In this document: piece by piece, positions 35,684-44,993 of the stretch
How the letters are laid out: the number at the start of each line of letters is the position of its first letter
Numbering within the stretch: the first letter of the stretch is position 1
NCBI GenBank assembly: GCA_905235505.1
Contig: CAJOMJ010000001.1
Coordinates: forward strand, 120,952 to 184,951
Origin: Paludibacteraceae bacterium
Lineage (GTDB): Bacteria > Bacteroidota > Bacteroidia > Bacteroidales > Paludibacteraceae
Direction of reading: 5' to 3'
Length of the DNA: 64,000 nt
Program-made: the position numbers and the translations under genes
The notes under the pieces: generated by a model
What the model saw: the letters and a program-made list of their open reading frames with translations, nothing else
Told to the model about the DNA's origin: nothing
Database searches by the model: none

Positions 35684-38245
35684 ATGGCAACAAAACGACC
35701 TACACGACCAACGCGGAAAAACGACATTGAAGTAGTTAGCGAACATGAGAGAAATTTCCGCTTCTCTGACCTCAAGAAAATAGGAGAGTTCTTTAAGGAC
35801 GAGCGCGTACAGCTGGTATGCGGCATCATTCTTTTGGCGCTTACCCTCTATCTTACTATCGCTTTCATTTCTTTCTTCTTCACCGGCAGAGCCGACTTCT
35901 CTATTATGGAGCAGCCGCACGAGACCACACGCGCCCTGAGAAACGACATACAGAACTGGGGCGGGTTGGAAGGCGCGAGCATCTCACGCTTCCTCATTGA
36001 CAGCAGTTTCGGTATCGCCTCTGTTGTGATACTGGTATTCATGGCCCTTTGGTCGGTCAGACTTATCTCCCCGCATTACACTTTCCGCGGTTGGAAACTC
36101 TTTTTCTGCTCCGCCTTTTGGCTTGTATGGGGCAGTCTTATACTCGGCTTTATCCAGCAATGGACAAGTATCGACGCCTTCTTCCGCTGGGGTGGCAAAC
36201 ATGGCGAGACAGTGAGTCTGTGGCTCACATCATACATACAAATAATAGGAGTCTTTATCCTGCTGGTTGCAGGCACTTTCATCTTCTTTGTGTGCATCGA
36301 CCCGAACACCATTCCCAACCTTCAGCGTTTCGGGCAATGGGTGAAGTCTCTCTTCAAAAGAAAACCCAAAGAACAGCCTGTCATCGGCGAAATAGATACG
36401 CCGCAAGACCCTGATACTCCTGATACTCCTGCTTCAGGCGACCCTGATGACCCTGAGATAGTAGATGTAACCGACAACCCGGACGATATTACCAACTCGG
36501 CAGACGACAACTTCACTATCCATGTAGGTGGTGAGGATGAGGAGCCTGACGCACCTGACAACGGGCAAGACACAGAAGAACCCGAGCCACAGAAAGACCC
36601 TGAACTCGACATCAACGATACAGAAGATACAGAGCTCTCGGAAGACGACCCTGACTTCCTGCTAAAGAAACTCGGGCCCTACGACCCGCGTCTTGACCTT
36701 AGTCATTTCAAGGCTCCGTCTCTCTCACTTCTGAAGACATACGAAAACGAGACACGCCCCATTATCGACACAGAAGAGCAGCAGGAGAACAAAAAGCGTA
36801 TCATTCAGGCTTTACGCAACTTCGGAATAGAGATAGTGAGTATCTCGGCTACTGTCGGACCTACTGTCACCCTCTATGAGATTGTTCCCAAGGAGGGAGT
36901 GAAGATATCACGCATCACGAGTTTGGAGAATGATATAATGATGTCGATTGCCGCCAAGGGCATTCGTATCATTGCCCCTATGCCGGGCAAAAGCACAGTA
37001 GGTATAGAAGTGCCCAACAAGAAACCTCAGATAGTGTCAATGCACTCGGTGGTAGCCAGCAGAAAGTTCCAGGAGGAGCAGAAGATGCGTCTCCCCATTG
37101 TGTTGGGCAAGACGATTACCAACGAAGTCTTCATGTTCGACCTTGCCAAAACTCCGCACCTGTTAGTGGCAGGTGCGACGGGTCAGGGTAAGTCGGTAGC
37201 ACTCAACGCCATCATCACCTCTCTGCTATACAAGAAGCATCCTTCGGAGTTGAAGATGGTGCTCATTGACCCGAAGATGGTGGAATTCAGTATATACGAG
37301 CCCTTATGCCGCCACTACATGGCAGCCATGCCCGACTACGACCCTACAGAAGACAAGATTATCATTACCGACTGCAAGAAAGTAATCAATACTCTCAACT
37401 CACTTGTAATCGAGATGGAGGACCGCTACAGGTTGCTTATGGACGCACGTGTAAGGACTCTTGAAGACTACAATGAGAAATTCATTAACAGGAAACTCAA
37501 TCCTGAGAAAGAAGTAATAAACGACGAAGGCAAAATACTTCATCACAAATTTCTGCCTTACATAGTGATAGTGATAGACGAGTACGGCGACTTCATCATG
37601 CAGGCAGGCAAAGAGGTGGAATTGCCTATCGCACGCCTTACACAGAAAGCCCGTGCTGTCGGAATGCACCTTATTCTTGCCACCCAGCGACCCGAGGTGA
37701 AGATTGTGACAGGTCTTATCAAGTCGAACATACCTACCCGAATAGCACTGCGCACCCAGTCGGTTATCGACTCGCGTACGGTACTCGACTCAAAGGGAGC
37801 GGAAGGTCTGACGGGCAAGGGCGATATGCTCTATGCTGCCAATGCCGAACTTATACGTGTACAATGTGCGTTTGTGGACACGCCCGAAGTGGAGGCGATA
37901 GTTAACAATATCAGTCAGCAACAGTCATATTCGATGCCATACCAGCTGCCTGAATATGTAGGCAGTGAAGGCGAAGGTGAAGCTCCTGCTCCGGGCAGTG
38001 TTGACATGAAGAAACTTGACCCGATGTTCAAAGATATTGCTACCTACGTAGTTACCAAGCAGGAAGGCTCTACCAGCAAACTGCAACGTGCCTTTGCGAT
38101 AGGCTATAACAAAGCAGGCAAACTGACAGACCAACTGGAAGCTGCAGGTATCGTAGGGCCCAACAAGGGTCCAAAAGGAAGAGACGTACTCGTGCAAGAC
38201 CTCACAGAATTGGCACAGATTTTGGAAAGCTTGGGAGTAAAGTAG
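35684..38245 (+). CDS. ftsK: DNA translocase FtsK/SpoIIIE
   Basis: 853 residues: four N-terminal membrane helices (about 45-205), a strongly acidic Asp/Glu/Pro linker (about 235-330), an alpha domain (about 345-440), the RecA-like motor with Walker A GATGQGKS at residues 497-504 and MVLIDPKMVEF/ IVIVIDEYGDF, and a C-terminal gamma winged helix (about 775-853, STSKLQRAFAIGYNKAGKLTDQ in two helices). It pumps chromosome ends through the division septum and helps dimer resolution. The divisome gene ftsX is at 51-52 kb. Confidence 0.96.
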   Translation: MATKRPTRPTRKNDIEVVSEHERNFRFSDLKKIGEFFKDERVQLVCGIILLALTLYLTIAFISFFFTGRADFSIMEQPHETTRALRNDIQNWGGLEGASISRFLIDSSFGIASVVILVFMALWSVRLISPHYTFRGWKLFFCSAFWLVWGSLILGFIQQWTSIDAFFRWGGKHGETVSLWLTSYIQIIGVFILLVAGTFIFFVCIDPNTIPNLQRFGQWVKSLFKRKPKEQPVIGEIDTPQDPDTPDTPASGDPDDPEIVDVTDNPDDITNSADDNFTIHVGGEDEEPDAPDNGQDTEEPEPQKDPELDINDTEDTELSEDDPDFLLKKLGPYDPRLDLSHFKAPSLSLLKTYENETRPIIDTEEQQENKKRIIQALRNFGIEIVSISATVGPTVTLYEIVPKEGVKISRITSLENDIMMSIAAKGIRIIAPMPGKSTVGIEVPNKKPQIVSMHSVVASRKFQEEQKMRLPIVLGKTITNEVFMFDLAKTPHLLVAGATGQGKSVALNAIITSLLYKKHPSELKMVLIDPKMVEFSIYEPLCRHYMAAMPDYDPTEDKIIITDCKKVINTLNSLVIEMEDRYRLLMDARVRTLEDYNEKFINRKLNPEKEVINDEGKILHHKFLPYIVIVIDEYGDFIMQAGKEVELPIARLTQKARAVGMHLILATQRPEVKIVTGLIKSNIPTRIALRTQSVIDSRTVLDSKGAEGLTGKGDMLYAANAELIRVQCAFVDTPEVEAIVNNISQQQSYSMPYQLPEYVGSEGEGEAPAPGSVDMKKLDPMFKDIATYVVTKQEGSTSKLQRAFAIGYNKAGKLTDQLEAAGIVGPNKGPKGRDVLVQDLTELAQILESLGVK

Positions 38246-38264
38246 GTCAGTTACAAGTTGAGAG

Positions 38265-38861
38265 ATGAAGAGAGCAGTTAAGATATTGCTGATAATGATG
38301 CTTGTGCCGATGGCAGGTATGGCAGAGGACGATGTGCTTGCACGCCTCTATAATAATTTAGAGAAGCAGACATTAGAGTCAGATTTCACCTTCACCATCA
38401 CCGAAAACGGCGGACAGCCCACCAACATCACTGGCAAGATAGTGATGAGAGGCGAGAAGTTCAGCGCCAACCTTATGGGTACGGAAATAGCCTACGACGG
38501 CAAGACACTCTATACCTATAGCGAAGACAACGACGAACTCACCCTGTCAACTCCCACTATGGAGGAGCTCATCGAGTCTAACCCGCTTCTCTTTGTCCAA
38601 ACACTAACCGATGCATACGAGACCAAAACAGCAGAACAAGCCTCCAACTGGCTTATCATTATCAAACCGGATGCACAACTGACCGGAGTAAGAGAGTTTA
38701 CACTCACACTCCGCAAGTCAGACCTTATGCCGGTCAGTGCCTCTATGCGCGAAACGAACTTCAACACTACCACACTCACTTTCAGGAACCAGCACTTCAG
38801 CTCTACCCTACCCGACTTCACCATCAACAAACCCGATGCATATCTCAACGATTTAAGATAA
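38265..38861 (+). CDS. LolA-like outer-membrane lipoprotein carrier
   Basis: 198 residues: signal peptide 1-20 (GMAE), then the antiparallel strands of a LolA half-barrel (ESDFTFTITENGG, ITGKIVMRGEKFSANLMG, EIAYDGKTLYTYSED). LolA carries lipoproteins through the periplasm. In Bacteroidales the LolA-like gene commonly follows ftsK, as here with 19 bp between. The numerous lipoproteins of this window would be its clients, by inference. Confidence 0.85.
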   Translation: MKRAVKILLIMMLVPMAGMAEDDVLARLYNNLEKQTLESDFTFTITENGGQPTNITGKIVMRGEKFSANLMGTEIAYDGKTLYTYSEDNDELTLSTPTMEELIESNPLLFVQTLTDAYETKTAEQASNWLIIIKPDAQLTGVREFTLTLRKSDLMPVSASMRETNFNTTTLTFRNQHFSSTLPDFTINKPDAYLNDLR

Positions 38862-38893
38862 AAACACTAACATATCAACATCCCGACCGACAA

Positions 38894-39826
38894 ATGCAAC
38901 ACGTTAAATGCTTAATCATAGGCTCAGGTCCTGCAGGATACACCGCAGCCATCTATGCCTCACGCGCCAACTTGCAACCCATACTCTATGAGGGTCCGCA
39001 GGCAGGAGGACAACTCACCACTACCACCGAGGTGGAGAACTTCCCCGGATACCCTGACGGAGTGGAGCCATTCCAGATGATGGACGACATGCGGAAGCAG
39101 GCAGAGCGTTTCGGCGCAGAGATACGCTCAGGCATAGTCACCAGAGTGGATTTTTCACTCTCACCCAAGCACGTATGGGTGGAAGATACAGAGGAGCTGA
39201 CTGCAGATACCGTCATTATCGCCACAGGTGCAAGTGCCAAATACCTGGGTCTGCCTTCGGAGAAAGAATACAAAGGCAAGGGTGTGTCAGCATGTGCGAC
39301 CTGCGACGGGTTTTTCTATAGAAGGAAGACGGTGGCAGTGGTCGGAGGAGGCGACACAGCATGCGAAGAAGCCTTGTATCTGTCAGGGCTCTGTCTGAAA
39401 GTATATCTTATCGTACGCAAACCATATCTGCGTGCTTCGGAGATTATGCAGAAACGCGTACGTGAGGCAGAGAACATAGAGATACTGTTCGAGCACAACA
39501 CTCTGCAACTGACAGGCGAAGGCAAAGTGCAGGGTGCAGACCTCATATATAGAAAAGGTGAAGCAGACGAGAGTCTGAGACATATTGACATTGACGGATT
39601 CTTCCTTGCCATAGGTCATCACCCTAACAGTGATATCTTCAAGGAATACATTGCGACCGACGAGCAAGGTTATATCATCACCCGACCCGGTACGCCGCTA
39701 ACCAATGTAGCAGGCGTGTTTGCCGCAGGCGACGTGGCAGACCCGCACTACCGACAAGCCATCACCGCAGCAGCCTCCGGCTGCAAAGCCGCAATAGAAG
39801 CAGAGAAATACTTAAAAACGCTGTAA
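38894..39826 (+). CDS. trxB: thioredoxin-disulfide reductase
   Basis: 310 residues. FAD motif GSGPAGYTAAIYASRA at residues 9-24, redox-active CATC at residues 134-137, NADPH motif VVGGGDTACEEA near 152-163, and the C-terminal FAD block VAGVFAAGDVADPHYRQ. It reduces thioredoxin with NADPH. It follows the lolA-like gene by 32 bp and probably shares its transcript. Confidence 0.97.
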   Translation: MQHVKCLIIGSGPAGYTAAIYASRANLQPILYEGPQAGGQLTTTTEVENFPGYPDGVEPFQMMDDMRKQAERFGAEIRSGIVTRVDFSLSPKHVWVEDTEELTADTVIIATGASAKYLGLPSEKEYKGKGVSACATCDGFFYRRKTVAVVGGGDTACEEALYLSGLCLKVYLIVRKPYLRASEIMQKRVREAENIEILFEHNTLQLTGEGKVQGADLIYRKGEADESLRHIDIDGFFLAIGHHPNSDIFKEYIATDEQGYIITRPGTPLTNVAGVFAAGDVADPHYRQAITAAASGCKAAIEAEKYLKTL

Positions 39827-39829
39827 ACA

Positions 39830-39861
39830 TTTGTGTATTTCAAATAAATATACTACCTTTG
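39830..39861 (+). promoter_or_regulatory. promoter for rpsO
   Basis: TTTG (39830-39833), 20 bases, TACCTTTG (39854-39861). The predicted leader to the ATG at 39963 is about 95 bases, long enough for an S15-type autoregulatory structure, although none was identified. Confidence 0.8.
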
Positions 39862-39962
39862 CAGCCGCTTTCGTGAGAAGGCAGAATAAATGTGGGAGAG
39901 GGGGATGTAAGCAAACAATAAAGCCCTTGACCATTATCGTTTAACTAATAAATAGAAAGAAG

Positions 39963-40232
39963 ATGTATTTGACATCAGAAAAGAAGGCAGAAATCTTTGC
40001 ACAATACGGCAAAGATGCCAAGAACACCGGTAGTGCAGAAAGCCAGATTGCACTCTTTACCTATCGTATCCAACACCTCACCGAGCACCTGAAGAACAAC
40101 CACAAGGACTACGGTACAGAACGCGCTCTTACACGCCTTGTCGGCAAGCGCCGTCGTCTGTTGGACTACCTGAAAGAGCAAGATATCGAGCGTTACCGCG
40201 CTATCATCAAAGAACTGGGTATCCGTAAGTAA
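39963..40232 (+). CDS. rpsO: 30S ribosomal protein S15
   Basis: 89 residues, full length. Family blocks TGSAESQIALFTYRI and LTEHLKNNHKDYGTERALTRLVGKRRRLLDYL bind the central domain of 16S rRNA (second block split into two helices). It is flanked by its own promoter and terminator, so it is a monocistronic unit. Confidence 0.98.
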   Translation: MYLTSEKKAEIFAQYGKDAKNTGSAESQIALFTYRIQHLTEHLKNNHKDYGTERALTRLVGKRRRLLDYLKEQDIERYRAIIKELGIRK

Positions 40233-40249
40233 TCGGGTTACTCATCCGG

Positions 40250-40280
40250 CAAGAAGGACTCTGCAAGGAGTCCTTTCTTG
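40250..40280 (+). terminator. rpsO terminator
   Basis: CAAGAAGGACTC (40250-40261) pairs with GAGTCCTTTCTTG (40268-40280) with one bulge, around a 6-base loop. The U tract is short (TTGTTACC). Confidence 0.75.
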
Positions 40281-40330
40281 TTACCAAACGTTTCAGTCAG
40301 ACAGAACCATAACAAACGACAAACCGCACC

Positions 40331-40999
40331 ATGCAAGTACGTATAGACGAAAGCTGGCGACAAGTGCTGCAACCGGAGTTCGACAAACCCTATTTCGAAC
40401 TGCTTACAGAGTTTGTGAGACAGGAATACAAGACCAAACAGATATTCCCGCCCTCTCGTCTTATATTCAATGCCTTCGACTCCTGCCCTTTTGACAAAGT
40501 AAAGGTAGTGATTATAGGTCAGGACCCATACCATGATGTGGGTCAGGCGCATGGTTTATGCTTCTCGGTGCAAGAGGGTGTGAAAGTTCCGCCATCGCTG
40601 CAGAATATATACAAAGAGATACAGTCCGACCTTGGTCATCCGTCTGAGTGTGCGCCCTCGGGCAATTTGCAACGTTGGGCGGAGCAGGGAGTATTATTGC
40701 TTAATGCCACACTCACGGTGGAGGCACACCGTGCCGGCAGTCACCAGAACAAAGGCTGGGAGGTGTTCACTGATGCTGCCATTGCAGCACTTGCACAGAA
40801 GAGAGAAAATATAGTATATATGCTCTGGGGAAGTTATGCCCAAAGAAAGGCGGCATACGTACCTGCACAAAAGAACCTGATACTGAAAGCAGCGCACCCC
40901 TCACCTCTCTCCGCATACAACGGCTTCTTCGGCTGTAAGCATTTCAGCAAAGCCAACAGTTATCTTGAGCAACACGGGTTACTGCCAGTCAGGTGGTAA
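40331..40999 (+). CDS. ung: uracil-DNA glycosylase
   Basis: 222 residues, family-1 UDG. Catalytic Asp65 lies in IIGQDPYHDVGQAHG; the uracil-binding LLLNATLTVE and the DNA-intercalating HPSPLSAYNGFFGCKHF complete the set. It removes uracil from DNA to start base-excision repair. It converges on the BACON gene with only nine bases between the stops and no room for a separate terminator. Confidence 0.97.
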   Translation: MQVRIDESWRQVLQPEFDKPYFELLTEFVRQEYKTKQIFPPSRLIFNAFDSCPFDKVKVVIIGQDPYHDVGQAHGLCFSVQEGVKVPPSLQNIYKEIQSDLGHPSECAPSGNLQRWAEQGVLLLNATLTVEAHRAGSHQNKGWEVFTDAAIAALAQKRENIVYMLWGSYAQRKAAYVPAQKNLILKAAHPSPLSAYNGFFGCKHFSKANSYLEQHGLLPVRW

Positions 41000-41008
41000 G
41001 ACAACACG

Positions 41009-42502
41009 CTATACCTTGGTTACATGCGAGTTGCCCTTACGGACTACTTTGCAACGAACAGACACGGGAGAAGATGTTTTAGGATTGTCTTCTGTAACTA
41101 CCACATAGACCGACACATCATGAGAGGTTCCCTGAGGAGGGAGAACCGAGAACTCAACAACTCCACTGCCATTGCCACTCTTTGTTTTCAGCCTCAGCCA
41201 ATTGGATTCTCTGGATTGGCTATAGTCCTCCACCGACACATTCCAAGCCGAAGTTGTGAACACAGAAAAAGAGAAGTCGCCTCCATTGACAGGGGTGGTG
41301 ATGTTTTCAGCACTCAATGCAAAAGAAGGGTCAGTACGTTCTTGATTGATAACGAGAACGGCTCCGCGTGTTACTCCGTCTTCACCTGTAGCAACAAACA
41401 TAGGTTCGGCCCGACGGGGTACATTGGTCTCATTCTTTTCTACCGATATCCATACATAGCCGTTTCCGCACCCCTTGTCAGGCACGAGACGCAGCCATGA
41501 TTGGTCGTTTCGTACATACCAATCAGCATTGCTCTCAATATCAATATACTGAACGAAACTCTGCTTGCCTATATTAAACACATTCTGAGATAAGACTATC
41601 ACCGGAACGGCAGCCTTACGGGTGACATACAAAAAGAGTTCTGCCGGATTTTTGTTAGCGCTTTGTTCGCGAATGATTATGACAGCAGCATCGGAAACAA
41701 CAGAGGGATTAGGCTCCACAGTGAAAGAGAGCACCGCGCTACCGGTGTTCTCAGCATTCTTTATGCTTATCCACTCCGCCTCGGTCTCCGCTTTCCACGC
41801 AGCGTTACTGTTTATATTGGCAGTATAGTCACCACCTTCGGCATCACACTCTATTATCTGAGAGTTTGCAGGTTCTACAGAGAGCGTGGCGGCATCGGTG
41901 CCATAGCGCAACACAGGTATGACTATCGGTTCGACGTCTTTGTCGGAGCCGAAAGGACTGACAGTAAGTTTGGCTTCGGTGACTTCGGAAATGGTGGCAG
42001 GACTAATAGTCACATCAACCTTGCCGTTGTTCTTGCCCACTCCGGGATTAACTGACATCCACGACACATTGCTCTCCACCTGCCACTTGATAGTGCTACT
42101 GATTAGCAGAGGCACTACAGAGCCGTCCTTGGGACATGTAATCTGAGTAGGTGATACCTCAAGCATATAGGACAGAGCCTCGCGGGTGATTTCGAGGGTA
42201 GTACTGCTGCCGGCATCTGCGAACACCACAGACGACACATCCACCACAGCTTCTTTGTTCGCACTAATCTTTACCATGACAACTGCACTGCCATTTCCGT
42301 ATGCAGGGCTCACACTTACCCATGAATTACCGGGAGTTGCCGTCCACGAATTGTCAGTAGTGACATTTATCGAGTACTCGCCGCCTTTGGCAGGCGCAGT
42401 GATAGTGGTGCAGTCAAGCGAGAGAGAAGGGGTCGTTGCCGTTTGATTGTTGCATGCTGCAAACAAGAGGGTAATGAAGAAGACGGGAAGAAGTCGTTTC
42501 AT
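41009..42502 (-). CDS. lipoprotein with five BACON domains
   Basis: 497 residues: lipobox LFAAC (Cys about 16), then five consecutive BACON-type Ig-like repeats of about 90 residues (starting near 28, 115, 205, 300 and 392). Each shows the pattern P..GG...I.(S/T)....W.(V/A)....SW(L/V/I)...P..G.G...V. BACON domains occur on surface glycan- or mucin-related proteins of Bacteroidota. No catalytic domain is attached, so it is probably a surface or periplasm-facing scaffold. Confidence 0.88.
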   Translation of the reverse strand: MKRLLPVFFITLLFAACNNQTATTPSLSLDCTTITAPAKGGEYSINVTTDNSWTATPGNSWVSVSPAYGNGSAVVMVKISANKEAVVDVSSVVFADAGSSTTLEITREALSYMLEVSPTQITCPKDGSVVPLLISSTIKWQVESNVSWMSVNPGVGKNNGKVDVTISPATISEVTEAKLTVSPFGSDKDVEPIVIPVLRYGTDAATLSVEPANSQIIECDAEGGDYTANINSNAAWKAETEAEWISIKNAENTGSAVLSFTVEPNPSVVSDAAVIIIREQSANKNPAELFLYVTRKAAVPVIVLSQNVFNIGKQSFVQYIDIESNADWYVRNDQSWLRLVPDKGCGNGYVWISVEKNETNVPRRAEPMFVATGEDGVTRGAVLVINQERTDPSFALSAENITTPVNGGDFSFSVFTTSAWNVSVEDYSQSRESNWLRLKTKSGNGSGVVEFSVLPPQGTSHDVSVYVVVTEDNPKTSSPVSVRCKVVRKGNSHVTKV

Positions 42503-42530
42503 AAATATGGGAAATAAATAATCATAAGAA

Positions 42531-42562
42531 AATGCTATCTTTACGGCTGCAAAGATAGCATT
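42531..42562 (-). terminator. terminator of the VTC unit, overlapping the BACON promoter
   Basis: AATGCTATCTTT (42531-42542) and AAAGATAGCATT (42551-42562) form a perfect 12-bp stem with an 8-base loop, 52 bases past the DUF2490 stop. The minus strand continues TTCTTATG. The -7 box of the next promoter (42550-42557) lies inside the right arm. Confidence 0.75.
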
Positions 42563-42580
42563 ATTATTTCAATCAGCAAA
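42550..42580 (-). promoter_or_regulatory. promoter for the BACON lipoprotein
   Basis: On the minus strand: TTTG (42580-42577), 19 bases, TATCTTTG (42557-42550), about 48 bases before the ATG. The element is embedded in the terminator hairpin of the upstream unit. Confidence 0.75.
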
Positions 42581-42613
42581 ATATAAGAATACTAATCATC
42601 TGAATATGTACTC

Positions 42614-43417
42614 TTACCAACCGAAGTTATAGCAGATACCGATAGCATGCTGGCAACTATACTCCTCTGTAAGTTCTATATTGCCTTTTTTCTTGGTTAC
42701 ATTGATATCACGCTCGTAACCATAGTTGAAACGATAATAGAAGTCAAGACTATTGTTATGGTTCAACTTGTATTTGAGTCCGACAGCAGTACGCACACGG
42801 CGAATGTACTGATGTCCGTTTATCTGCTGATACTCGGGTGCATTGAGAGTATTGACTACCTCAACCCAGGCATAGGGTTTGAGCGGCTTTGAGAAGCATG
42901 AATACTCAAAGCCGAACTTGCTACGCAGGAAAAAGTTGTATTTATTATCTTCAAGGGGATTGATAGAGTCGGTGCGTATCTCACACATGGCACGTTCTCT
43001 GAGTGAGAGTTTCACCCTGTTGAATTTCACAGAGCCGGTAACACCGGCAAACAGCCTGTGACGCAGGAACTCATTGTAGTCACTCCAGTCTTTGGTACCC
43101 ATAAGTTTGAGGGTATAGCCGGCATCCATCTTAAAGAATCCGACCGGAGAATAAGAGAACGTAAGTGTAGTATATGACTTATTGAACCCCATACCAAAAC
43201 CGGTGGCATTGCGGGAGGGTATAGTACTGAACATATCAAACCGCATGTCTTCTTTTATACCGAGGTGAATGCCATTGTCCCATTTCTTGGTGAAATCAGC
43301 ACCTACACGCAGTTGCACGCTATGCTCCACAGTACTCTCCTGAGAAGCATAGTCCCACGCATAGGAAGGGATGAGGCAGCAGATGATGAAAGAGGCTGTT
43401 AAAGTCAGTCGTTTCAT
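42614..43417 (-). CDS. DUF2490-family outer-membrane protein
   Basis: 267 residues: signal peptide 1-20 and then regular amphipathic strands (VEHSVQLRVGADFTKKW, HNNSLDFYYRFNYGY) ending in Trp, features of an outer-membrane barrel. DUF2490 proteins have no assigned function. The start codon overlaps the DUF4956 stop by one base (TAATG), so translation is coupled with the membrane protein of the VTC unit. Confidence 0.82.
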   Translation of the reverse strand: MKRLTLTASFIICCLIPSYAWDYASQESTVEHSVQLRVGADFTKKWDNGIHLGIKEDMRFDMFSTIPSRNATGFGMGFNKSYTTLTFSYSPVGFFKMDAGYTLKLMGTKDWSDYNEFLRHRLFAGVTGSVKFNRVKLSLRERAMCEIRTDSINPLEDNKYNFFLRSKFGFEYSCFSKPLKPYAWVEVVNTLNAPEYQQINGHQYIRRVRTAVGLKYKLNHNNSLDFYYRFNYGYERDINVTKKKGNIELTEEYSCQHAIGICYNFGW

Positions 43418-44166
43418 TATGAGAACCTGGTTTTCATGTCAATAGTGTTGTTCTCTCCTTTCTTCAGGGGATAAGTAACCTTAATGTATGCCACATCGCG
43501 AAGAAAGTCTATATGTCCTATCTCTATCTTCTGTATGTCAAGACCGGTGCGCTGACGCAGGTCTTCAAGCAGTTCTGCCCGCCGTTCAGGCACTATGTTC
43601 TCTATCTTCTCATAAAGGATAATCTTAGAGCTTGTACGCTTGCGATTAGACCATAAGTCGAAAGAAGCAGTGAGAATAATGAAGAGCAGATTGGCAAGCA
43701 GGAGTTGATACCATGCAAGGTCATCGGCTTTGAGTGAGAGAGAGTTGATAACAGAGATGGAGGTGATGATGAACAGATAAGTCATCTCCCGGATGGGCAC
43801 TGTCTCAGTACGATAACGTATCATACCGAAGATAGCGAACAAGCCGAGTACGAAGCCTGTCTGGATGTCAAGGATCTGCATAAGCCAGAGCAGCAGGAAC
43901 ATGGCACTGGAGAAGAGCATGAAAGTGACATAATAGTCACGACGGCGGCTGATACGATAATAGATAAAATACACTATCACCCACGTGATTAGGAAATTGA
44001 AGAGGAACATGAGTGGGAGTGTGATAAAGTTTTCACTTACATGCAGGAAGTCGGCAATAGAATTCATCAGATAGGATATACTATCTGCTTTCCCGTATTG
44101 CTCGGCAATGGCAGGGTCCACTTCGAGGAACTCGAGGGTGGGATTAGTTAAATCAGGTTGAATCAT
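43417..44166 (-). CDS. DUF4956 integral membrane protein
   Basis: 249 residues with four or five membrane helices between about residues 45 and 170 and a cytoplasmic C-terminal domain (about 180-249). The loop GLFAIFGMIRYRTETVPIRE, with conserved Arg residues, is the family hallmark. DUF4956 genes are often next to VTC/TTM genes, as here. Yeast VTC passes polyphosphate through a membrane domain; a similar channel role for DUF4956 is inference. Confidence 0.85.
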   Translation of the reverse strand: MIQPDLTNPTLEFLEVDPAIAEQYGKADSISYLMNSIADFLHVSENFITLPLMFLFNFLITWVIVYFIYYRISRRRDYYVTFMLFSSAMFLLLWLMQILDIQTGFVLGLFAIFGMIRYRTETVPIREMTYLFIITSISVINSLSLKADDLAWYQLLLANLLFIILTASFDLWSNRKRTSSKIILYEKIENIVPERRAELLEDLRQRTGLDIQKIEIGHIDFLRDVAYIKVTYPLKKGENNTIDMKTRFS

Positions 44167-44210
44167 GATATGTTTATGTGTTTAGTTATTGACTATTTAT
44201 ATGAGTGCTA

Positions 44211-44993
44211 CTACTTGGCGGCAAGCAGTTTCTCTATTCTGCGTATCTTGTATTTGAAGCGGTTCTGCTTGACTTCGGGAGAAGTGAGGGCGGTGCCGAT
44301 GCAGTATTTGCTTATTTTGAGGGGAGAGATGCGTAGTTGCTGCATAATGCCGAGCATGGGTGACGGCACATTGCCGTCGCGCTTAAGTTCCACTATCACG
44401 AGGTCGGGATAGGTTTTTACGACACCTGTAAGCAAGTTCACCCAAGAGATATCGAGGTCAATGGTCAGGCGTTCTGTTTTCCGACGGTTGACGAGTGTGA
44501 TACGGTGGAACTTGGTAGTGAGTTTCGGGCTTATCTGCTCCCATGTATAACGACTCTTCCGTGCCACAAAATCCGCCACTGTGCAGTCAGGTTTGTCAGA
44601 GCCCACGATATCGCCTGAGAGTGCAAACCCTGGCACAGATATACGTTTTTTCTTTGTTCTACCCTTGTTGTTTTTCCGCTTTATCTCAAGAAAGGTAAGG
44701 TCAGAGTCAACATATTTCCGTACACGTATCTTCTGGCGCACGAGTTGGCGGTCATGATGACGGATGTACATGTCAAGAGAGTCAGTATCATAATAAACGG
44801 TATCATAGGCTGCGAGTCGTACCCCGTCAATCTCCTGAACGAAGTAGTCAGGTTTTGCCATCTGAAGAAGCAGGGGCAACTGTCTTGCAGTGACGACATA
44901 CTTGGTGTCGATACGGTTCATGAGTTTAACCGACTCCATCTCTGCGAGAGATATATGGTCGAACTGCGCCAATATGTTTTCATAATCAGTCAT
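44211..44993 (-). CDS. VTC-domain polyphosphate-polymerase-like TTM protein
   Basis: 260 residues from MTDYENILAQFD (44993); an in-frame ATG at 45071 lies inside the upstream gene. It has triphosphate-tunnel features: MNRIDTKYVV near the start, RQKIRVRKY, FLEIKRKNNKGRTKKKR, KFHRITLVNRR, LTIDLDISW and VIVELKRDG, i.e. paired basic and acidic residues lining a tunnel as in the catalytic domain of yeast Vtc4. It may make polyphosphate from ATP or act on another triphosphate. Its start overlaps the preceding gene by eight bases. Confidence 0.85.
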   Translation of the reverse strand: MTDYENILAQFDHISLAEMESVKLMNRIDTKYVVTARQLPLLLQMAKPDYFVQEIDGVRLAAYDTVYYDTDSLDMYIRHHDRQLVRQKIRVRKYVDSDLTFLEIKRKNNKGRTKKKRISVPGFALSGDIVGSDKPDCTVADFVARKSRYTWEQISPKLTTKFHRITLVNRRKTERLTIDLDISWVNLLTGVVKTYPDLVIVELKRDGNVPSPMLGIMQQLRISPLKISKYCIGTALTSPEVKQNRFKYKIRRIEKLLAAK

